DNA of 64,000 bases from Emergomyces orientalis (Eukaryota > Ascomycota > Eurotiomycetes > Onygenales > Ajellomycetaceae). This document shows positions 55,888 through 64,000 of this stretch, piece by piece. The stretch is from contig MOWL01000067.1 of the NCBI GenBank assembly GCA_002110485.1, forward strand, positions 2,790,001-2,854,000, written 5' to 3'. The first letter of the stretch is position 1. Each line of letters begins with the position of its first letter. A program made the position numbers and the translations under genes. A model generated the notes under the pieces. The model was not told the DNA's origin. It did no database searches and was given only the letters and a program-made list of their open reading frames with translations.

Positions 55888-57953
55888 TCATCTCCGGTGA
55901 AGATCGTAGTGGGGATTGGTTTCCCGGGACCTAGTCCGATCTCTGGGTTCCGGGCTTCGACTCCGTCTCCTCGAACGATCCCGAACATAATCCCGTGGTT
56001 CCGCAGGTTCTCTCCTACTGTCGTCGCGGCCTCTGAGGCGGTCAGATGGCCCATCGTAATTTGGGACGTATGAATCCAAGCCGCTTTCCCTGCGAGGTGG
56101 CGGGCCATCTCGTCTCGGTTCTGGACGATTGTCTCCCCGCCAGCCCGGACCGCCCGTCCAGGGTTGATGGGAAGATACGGGGGGCTTGGGAGGCAATGTA
56201 GAATCTCGTTGCCAAGCCGGAAGATGTCCGCGCGGTTCATCTGATGCCTGTTTTCTCTGGGACTGCGCGACGTCAGGGACGCGATTGTCGAAAGGTCGCC
56301 GAACGACCCCGGAACCTCCATTTGCGGGAGGGCCACGAGCTGCATTCGGAATTCGACTCGATTTCTGATCAGCAGCCTGCCTAGATCCTGATCCAGAAAT
56401 CCATTCGCCGTTTGGTCCCATGCCCACTGAACCCCCGGCAGGGGCGGGAGGTAGGGCGGCCTTCTGGCCGCGGAATTTCCGTCTGTCGAGTTCGTGTGAA
56501 TCTTCAAACGTTGGTAGATCACCAGGTCGAGCAGGGAAGGGGGGACTGCGAAAGTAGGGGTGTTGAAGAGCGTCAATCGCATTGATCCTTTTGCGCCAAT
56601 CAAGCTTAAGGAGTTCACTCAGGAGAGATATAACTCCTGGTCCTTGCCTATGCGAGATGTTAGAACAACAGGAAGATGAGAATTGTATTATTCATGACGC
56701 ACTCTTTAAAAACAGTGGCAAGGGTGCCTTGCTTGGTCCCGAAGTTCTTCACGCCATCACAACCCGGTAATGAACTCCATCCTGGCATGTTTTCTTCAGT
56801 CGGGGTGCCGACAAGGCTGAAGATGAGATGAGCCTGATTTATGTCGCTGCTACCAGCGAGAATTGGTTTTCCCTTGAACATTTCACCGAAAACGCAGCTG
56901 AATAAGGAGTTAGTACATGCTAAATATAGTTTTCAACAATGCAAGGGTCCCTTACCCAACGCCCCACATATCGATTGCGGTAGTATACTTCCGAAGGTGA
57001 AGCAGGAGTTCTGGCGGCCTATACCATCGAGTAACAACTAATGTTGTATACTCTCTCACTGCTTCCCCACCTCCTTTGCCAGGTTGAGGTGGTGGTTCGT
57101 CATATGGTCGAGCTAGACCAAAGTCTGCAATTTGGAGGATTCCTTTATTGTTGATTAGGAGGTTCGCGGCTAGAAATTCTGTTAGTATTTCAAAGCAACA
57201 AATCTATGATATATTTCTTTTCTGACCTTTCATGTCACGGTGTAATATTTTATTCTACGCAATCGTTAGCTTTGCATAGAAAAGCGCATGGGAGTCATGG
57301 AAGTATGTACCTCATGTAAGTACCGTAGACCCTCTAGGAGCTGTAGCATATAACACTTGATCTGGGGTTCGGTAAAGTGAACGCTAGGATTTTCTAATAG
57401 GCCCGAAAGGTCATGGTCCATGTATGGAGTGACCATGTACATGCTAGGTTTCTTTCTTCCTTCCCCTTTTCAACTTGTGAGCCCCATCCTCAAACGAAGA
57501 CAGGGGATATGGTGCAAACCAACCTCGAGGGCGCTCAACCGCCATTTCCTGGAGCTGTAGAATGTTCGGATGAGACAGCATCTTGAGAAGTTTTATTTCT
57601 CGCAAAGCTGTTATGGGAAACTAGAGTAGGTGGATTAGACAAAGTAGATACAATATATATCCAGCACGGTTAACTTACCCCATCCTTCTCATTGTGCATT
57701 AAAATCTTCTTCAGTGCAACTATGGCACCCGATTTTCTGGATCGGGCTTTGTAAACCTCACTAAGATTTGTAAATAAAATTTTCGTCATCGGAAGAAATT
57801 GGCAAGTTTCCCAACATACCCGAATGTGCCTTCTCCAAGCTTCCCTAGAAATTCAAACTCCCGAATATTTGAGCAGCCATGAAACCGCGGATTTCCATGC
57901 TCATCCCGTTCCAAAGGGATTTTGGATAGAGGTGAGGAGTTGGGGATGACCAT
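55888..57953 (-). CDS. bur1: Cyclin-dependent kinase Bur1 (CDK9/P-TEFb-like)
   Basis: Eight exons: 57,820-57,953; 57,679-57,760; 57,524-57,620; 57,311-57,465; 57,227-57,254; 56,956-57,169; 56,703-56,897; 55,888-56,647, giving 554 residues. Bur1 phosphorylates the RNA polymerase II tail and elongation factors. The kinase domain has GKLGEGTFGEVYKA (ATP loop), VALKK, an FPITALREIK helix in the cyclin-binding position, HRDMKAANLL (catalytic loop), ADFGLARPYDE and TRWYRPPELLL. The C-terminal 200 residues are Arg/Pro/Ser-rich, with RRRSRSPEPRDRTRSRE. The 28-bp exon 5 encodes the catalytic HRD. With ELF1, a second Pol II elongation gene in this window, though not adjacent. Confidence 0.96.
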
Positions 57954-58753
57954 ATTTGTCGAAAATTCACAAGACGTCCCTCAACTCGGGAATTCTTCTT
58001 TTATTTTATCCCTCCAATAAGCAAAACTTTCATCTGAGCTGTTGCATATAGCATCGATAGAAAAAAGAGCACCCTTATGGAGTTAGCGCGTTTATTCGGT
58101 GACTAGGAGCAGTCAGAGCGGACATTGGCTCTCGTCAAGGGCGGCATCCAATGTACGGACGTAGTTTCGACAACGAAGGAAGGTTATTTCAGAGTTTGGC
58201 GACAAGGCAGCAGGCAGTCCGGAGCTTCTAACAGTTTTTTATGGAGCTTTTTGTATAGCTAGAAGAATAATGCTGCCCTGAACGGTTAGTGTGTCAAGGA
58301 CGAAGGTGATGTTCGCGTATAGTTGGTTCCGTCGAATATGGTGGGCCGAAATATTTATCATTTCATTCCCGCCATCTCAGCATATCCTGCGAGATTGTCG
58401 TTCGTACAGGGAGTTAAAAAATACAATTCCTGATTGCCAAACGGTGGTTGAACAGTAGCATAGGCTACGGAGAGGTTCAATTTAAGCTGCGGCGCAAAAG
58501 TGATGGTTGATAACAGCGGAAGTCGATGCGGATTTACACTAGACCCGAAACAGGAAACATCCACGTCATGTGACTCGGCTGTATATGAGGTCGCATTCCT
58601 CCCGTTGCCGAAGTCAATTGATATCTCCTACTTGTATGTTCACTCGTGTCCCTCATAGCCCAGTTGAAGGTATGCTCCTAAATAGTTGACTATGTACTTG
58701 CTCTTACTGATTGTTATCTGGGAACGAAGCTGTCTGATTGGATTCCTCCAGCA
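57954..58753. other. Intergenic, about 0.8 kb
   Basis: Divergent promoter region between bur1 (-) and the small NDUFB2-like gene (+). No further gene recognised. Confidence 0.5.
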
Positions 58754-58991
58754 ATGCCTTCCAATCACCCAATTCAAGTCCGACCAGTCCGGCCAATCTA
58801 CCGATTCGCCGCAACCGCTCTTGGGGCCAGCATGTGGTTCTTTGTACGTTACAATTAGTAAACCCTGTGCAGACCCCGGATATTTGTTTGATGTGTTCTG
58901 ATTTGTTCCGTGTGCATTGCTCTAGTTGATGTATCGCGCTAAGAAAGACGGCCCTGCCCTTCTCGGTTGGAAGCACCCTTGGGAACATTGA
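58754..58991 (+). CDS. Small membrane protein, NDUFB2-like (probable complex I accessory subunit)
   Basis: Two exons (58,754-58,843 and 58,926-58,991) encode 51 residues. One membrane segment (FAATALGASMWFFLMY) is followed by a short basic loop and a C-terminal LLGWKHPWEH. Small single-span proteins with this pattern are found in fungal mitochondrial complex I and compared with NDUFB2. I base that on the overall pattern only, so the function is tentative, while the gene itself is supported by the clean GTACGT...CTCTAG intron and the conserved-looking ends. A short gene easily missed because neither exon reaches 35 codons. Confidence 0.6.
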
Positions 58992-59546
58992 ATCGACGTT
59001 TCGAGGATGATTTAAGGTGGAGGAATTGGATGGGAACATTGTTAGAAAGATGGAGTCCTACGGGAAATGGAACTACCCGGGGTTTTGGTTCGTGTAGAGC
59101 CGGACGCAAAACGGAGGGTTTTTATTTCGGTTGCTTCGCCAGTGTGATGAGCAGCCGGACCTGACGCAATGGGGAGCTGCGAATTCCGGATAAGCATGTA
59201 TTAGAGGATATATCTTTGTAAAATATTCTTTTTTTCCACATGGTCGCTTTCAATAAAGACATACAAATAAAGGTATACGTTTTTAGACTCCCTACATGCC
59301 ACGCATTGGGCTATTCTCTCAGTCGTGGGTGGGTGTGATTTGAATCATACACAAATGATGGGGTCGAAGGAATGTACGGTATACTCTAATATCGATGACT
59401 GTTCAAAAGTGGTTGATTTCACCGGCTTCTAAATAGCCAAGTAAGTCTGTATATACCCAAACATTAAATGTTATGTATGACATCCGCGACAACAAGATAA
59501 TCACGACAGATGCAAGGGAGACATAATAGGCCGTGTCCAGTCATAT
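58992..59546. other. Intergenic between NDUFB2-like and the P5 ATPase gene
   Basis: 3' regions of two converging genes. No gene or repeat recognised. Confidence 0.5.
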
Positions 59547-62500
59547 CTACGACTCCTCAAGCAGAATTTTATACCGACGTCGTTGCTTTGCCTGATCTGG
59601 ACGAAGCCAGCAATGAATGAGACCGACAAGACGAGCCAGTCTCGGGAAAAGCTGTCTTTCCCCAAGCCATGCGATGGCAAAGCCAACAAGCGCAAGCCCC
59701 ATAATCCAAACTTTGAACCAAGCAGACATCTCCGTGAGTTGCATAAAATTGAATAGCCATCTCGCTGGCTCAAAGAGCATATATGTGGAGAATATAAATG
59801 TGACGATGATGGTCACAACAAAGGGGACTGCAATTATTGATTTTTCCCCCATTAGCTTCCGTTAAGAGGCAAAGAGCATGGGATAAGAAAATGCAATTGA
59901 ACAACAGCAAAAAGGGATGGGAAGAGTTAACGCACCGTTCGAGGTCATGGGTTGCCGGAAGGGGCGCCCGACACTGATTACAGGCCCGGAAAATATATAC
60001 TCAAAGCATGATAAAAGGAAAAGCGATGTGTTCTGGGAGTTTTTCACATTCGTATCGTTCAATTTCCTTCTCGGCGGTATATACCTAAAGAGAAAAACGA
60101 GGGAGTGGTTAGGCACTAGATTTCTGAAGACGATGCGAGACCGCTTACCATTCCTGGAACTGAACAGTCTCGAAAGCGATCAGCTGCATTATGATACAAA
60201 TACCGATCTGGCCAAGAAGGGGAACCAAAACTTTGCGAGAAACTAGATTTGATGTCGGTGCCTTGCGGCAAAGGGTAGAGCTCGGTCCGATCCAACCCAC
60301 TATAGTAACGGTTAAAATAAGACAGAGTGAAATAGGATGCCGTTAACAGAGAAAACTCACTAAATATTGCAATCGGTAATATCAAGAGAAGGTCGATAAA
60401 TAAAAACTATAGCTGATCAGAAATCTCCATTTGCGCTTTGTGCCTCACTGGACTCACCTGGAAATCTCCCAAATTGGACGCTGATGCATAGAGAAAGCTC
60501 ACAGAGGTGAACTGTATTGCGGAATATAAACTCATAAACTTGAAACAGCAGAAGCTTGTGACTAATGCGGCCCTTCCTTCCCTATGCTGTATTAACATAG
60601 AAACTGTCGTCCGTACAGTGAATTTACATACCTGATAACTTTTGGGACACACGATATATCAAACACTCGACTCGTAAACGGGGCAGCCACTGACGCTTCC
60701 GCCTCAGAGAGAGAAATACCAACATCCGCGGCCTTCAGCGCTCCGCAATCATTTGCCCCATCACCACAAAACCCGCAACAATAATCCAGAGACTGGAGTT
60801 TCTCGACCAGTTCGTGTTTCTCATCAGGTGACATGCGGGCGAACACTTGACCGCGCACAAGCATCTATTTTAAATGGGTTAGGATTGATTTTTGAGTGGC
60901 AGCCGGGAAATATACTTTATTTAAAACCTCCGTAGGTCCATAATCAACAATCCATCGAAATATATCCCCACTTACTGCTATAGAATATTTGGGGTCGCGA
61001 TGATAAGGCACGGAGAGATCGGACCCACCTCGAGCCGGGATGGGCTGTTGCATTGTCAGAATGATGGGTTGCCTTGAGCGAGAAAGGTGGATAAACATAC
61101 CACTAGAGTATTTTCGTCCAGTAGATAGTCAGAATCTTCCGTGTTCTCCCAGCTCAGGCGGGCATTCGGGTCGAAGATATTTCCTGAATGAGAGTAAGTA
61201 CATTGCCAACAAGTTTCCATGAATTCACTTCTACATACCTTCAACGAACCGGGGTACGAAGCATGGGCTCGACCCATCTATTATGCCGCATTCACGGGCA
61301 ACACTGACACCGGTTAGGATATTATCTCCAGTACACATGATGTTTCGAATATGAGCTTGATTTAGTTCCGTAATAACACCTTTTGTGCTCGGTTTTAGCT
61401 TGTTTTCGAAGATAATGAATCCAACGAATTCGAGATCGGATTCAGCTTCCGACCTATGTAGTTTCTGTACTTTCATCCAGCTGAGTTTCTGGATATGTTT
61501 TGTTGCGCAGGCAATGACACGGAAACCACGATGAGTGTAGAAGCTAAGCAGATCTTCAAAATCGGGCGGTACTGTGAGGACCACATTAGCAGGGGAAAAA
61601 AATAGTTTTAGCTGAACAAGTCTTCTCACAGCTTTGAGGGAGACATATGTCCTTCATGCATTCAGGGGCTCCTTTCACGAAAATGAAAGCGCCGGGGTCC
61701 CCAAACTGTCGAGCTATAACACTTGACCGACGAAGTTGGGAGACAAACTCGAATGATCGAAGAACTCCAAGTTCGAATGGTTTGCCCTATATTATAGATC
61801 GTTAGCGGAGAGGCAAAAGGTTTCAAATACACTCTTACACTTGATTCATGTTCACTATAATCAGGAGCAAAATCAGCTGGCGGCCTGGCGATGGATGGAG
61901 AAAAATAATCACGTTCCACCTCCATATCTGTAGCATTATGGCTCCCTTCTTCGAATGACCACCCAGTGAACTCGAACATCTTCACATCCAGGGGGTCGCC
62001 GATTAGTTCGCCATCTACCATCCTTAAGGAATGGCACGTTGCCATCGTGTAGAGAATTTGTCTGTTTGCATTATAATCTACCGTCGGGTCTCTTTCATAC
62101 GATTGATGAGGAAGAATAGAGGATGATTCAGGGAACATGTCACTAAATCTAATAGGGTAAGTGAAGTCAGCGGGCATCACTGAAAATTTTCTCGTGTTAA
62201 GAAATTTAATTACCTTAAGTCTGGTTGGCGAATTACCCTGACCCCCAAGACATCAAGACCATCCTCTGTGAGAGTCCCGGTCTTATCGAAACAAATTACA
62301 TTGAGTTTCCCGCCAACATTAACCCTGTAGGGGGATTTTTCAGCAATGGGCTACGCGGATTCCTTTTGTCGTTTGAAGACATACCTTTGAGGACTAATGC
62401 AGAAAATTTTCTCTTTTTTCAATCTAGAAAGAGCAAAATTTGTACCAATCGATAGAGTGGCAGGGAGTGCGGGTGGAACGACGATGGTGATCAAATCAAG

Positions 62501-64000
62501 AGCACGGACAATAATAGTATGCCACGGGAGCTAACGAAACAGTTAGGCCAATTTTTCTTAAACAAAAAAGGGGATCTCACTTACTCCTAATCGGACAAAA
62601 TTTATGAATGATGCAATGAATCCAAATGCAGCAATAATACCCATGACCGAAATATATCTGAAAGAATCTCGGTAGAATTTGAAGCCAGATGGTTTCGGAA
62701 AGAGCATTGAACGGACAAGGGCGCCCTTCGTTGTGTTAAAACCAGTCCGGATCACCATCGCCAAGGCGACAGCTTCATCGTCTTGAAGGTCTTGCGGGCG
62801 CCTGGCTCTTATTATCCTTGTTCCAGAAAAAAGAGAATGTTTTGCGACACTCGGTTGGACAGATGGCGCACTGATGTCGAGGGAAGCGAGGGCTTCATTT
62901 GTGGCTGGAGTTTTCGCAACAGGAACGGATTCACCTAGATCTTGGTTAGGATGGATAGTTCAACAGTGTCGGAGTTTGCGAACCTGTCAGCATGCTCTCA
63001 TTGACGATACAGTCTCCTGTTAGGAGGAGACAGTCGCATGGAACCTGGGTAAGGGATGGGTCGGAGACTTCATATACGTCGCCTGGGACCAAGTCCTGTG
63101 ACTGAATGGATCTCCCTATGAAAATGATCAGCGTCTGATAGTGCAATATTGTTTATATGCAGGAGAATCTGATTACGGTTAGGGAAAAAAGCTCTTACAA
63201 AATCCGTTCCTCAATACTCGGACATCACATTCGAAGTGGGAAATTTCTCGGAGACGTCGCATCGTCTGATATTCAAAGTTAGGATAGCCCTTGGAGCTTG
63301 AAGCTTTAGAAATACAATACCGATCTTGTTTCTATAGTGGTTGTGGTAATACTGAAGACCGAGATAAGAAAAATACAGGCCGCATAATAATAATATGCAT
63401 CCATTGACCAAAGAATCAGACTGGCAACCTGGAAGATATAGAACGGATGGAAAGCCTGGGAGGTAAAAAGGTTAGCTGCGACACTGGTTGCAAATAAAAC
63501 TGAGAGGAGCTCACCTCGTCAACCATAATTTGCGGGACGCTTTTTTGTTCAATATCAATTATGTTAGAGCCAAATACTTGTTCCCGACAATCCCTCTCCT
63601 CCGCCGTTAAACCAATTCGCAAAACTTTAATGCTCGTCCAGGAAGGATCTTTCCAGCCTGTACATTGTAGGAACCGGTCCTCGGCAGGATGATAGTAAAA
63701 GCGAATATAGCGATAATCCAAGAATCGTAGATATGGAAGGACCGGGTCATACTCCTCATCAAACGTAGAAGCGTCAACCTCCTTAGTTGGAGTGCCAAAG
63801 ACAGTCGACAACGGGCGATCATAGGGCTGGCTAACGACTTCATGAATTGTGAATTGGGCCCATTGGTCCTGCTTCTTTTTCAGTCCCATCCTCCAATCAG
63901 AAAAATATGAAGAAAAAACATCTTACCTCGACTGCGGTCCATTGACATCGAGATAATGGCGTTGGTGTGCCGATTAGTCTCACTCGCCATCGAGGAAGCC
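59547..64000 (-). CDS. YPK9: P5B-type cation/polyamine-transporting ATPase (Ypk9/ATP13A-like), 5' end outside the window
   Basis: Multi-exon gene; stop TAG at 59,547, start beyond 64,000. The first visible exon (63,927 onward) has LPRWRVRLIGTPTPLS, the soluble N-terminal region. The next begins at 63,868 (DQWAQFTIHEVV). Later: NESMLTG followed after an intron by ESVPV (about 62,900-63,000), the P5B-specific ion site PPALPATLSIG (about 62,440-62,475), the phosphorylation site DKTGT (62,273-62,287), the hinge GDGANDCGALKAADVGISLSE (about 60,700-60,770) and final membrane segments ending RRRYKILLEES. Ypk9/ATP13A2 proteins sit in the vacuole/lysosome and move polyamines or metals. I did not resolve every intron; they are short and numerous. 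Confidence 0.92.

Noticed and set aside
1..64000. tRNA and rRNA genes
   Set aside because: I looked for tRNA-like box A/B patterns and rRNA motifs while reading and recognised none; a covariance-model scan would be decisive.

Overview
The window reads as nuclear DNA of a filamentous ascomycete. Genes carry short spliceosomal introns, and the protein set includes Bur1 kinase, Rheb, a Ypk9-type P5 ATPase and an Elf1 zinc-ribbon factor. Gene content and intron style suggest Eurotiomycetes, perhaps Onygenales, but that rank is an inference.

Layout: about 1-36,715 is an AT-rich nest of retrotransposons and about 36,716-64,000 is gene-rich. The nest holds two non-LTR (LINE, Tad/I-like) families, called here LINE-A (very AT-rich, poly-A or AAT tail) and LINE-B (AAT tail). 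It also holds a decayed Ty3/gypsy chromovirus-like element, an apparently intact Ty1/copia element, and two solo-LTR-like insertions. The order is: LINE-A (-, cut by the left edge); an unassigned stretch; a LINE-B fragment; a large inverted pair of LINE-A copies (3,917-6,576 and 8,869-11,539); a LINE-A ORF1 fragment; the gypsy element (12,375-18,252 plus 23,235-23,479) whose 3' LTR is split by the copia element (18,253-23,229); LINE-B copy 1 with a solo LTR inside; a chimeric LINE-A; a LINE-B ORF1 fragment; LINE-B copy 2 (30,368-35,752) inserted in LINE-A leader DNA; and LINE-A RT scraps.

The gene-rich part encodes, left to right: an EXPERA-domain protein (-), an alcohol acetyltransferase-like protein (-), Elf1 (+), uracil phosphoribosyltransferase (-), a WAPL cohesin-release factor (+), Rheb (+), seryl-tRNA synthetase (+), phosphoglycerate dehydrogenase (+), Bur1 (-), a small NDUFB2-like protein (+) and a Ypk9-like ATPase (-, cut by the right edge). 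Apart from Elf1 and Bur1, which both serve RNA polymerase II elongation, these are ordinary housekeeping genes with no cluster logic. I resolved exon structures for all but the ATPase; the joined exons give open frames.

The most unusual signal is in the retroelements. In LINE-A, LINE-B and the gypsy element nearly all in-frame stops are TGA and sit where relatives have tryptophan. Copies exchange TGG and TGA in both directions, while TAA and TAG are rare. Host genes here use TGA as a normal stop. A second result is a reconstructable history: inverted LINE-A copies flipped the DNA between them, separating the two halves of a 13-bp target duplication.
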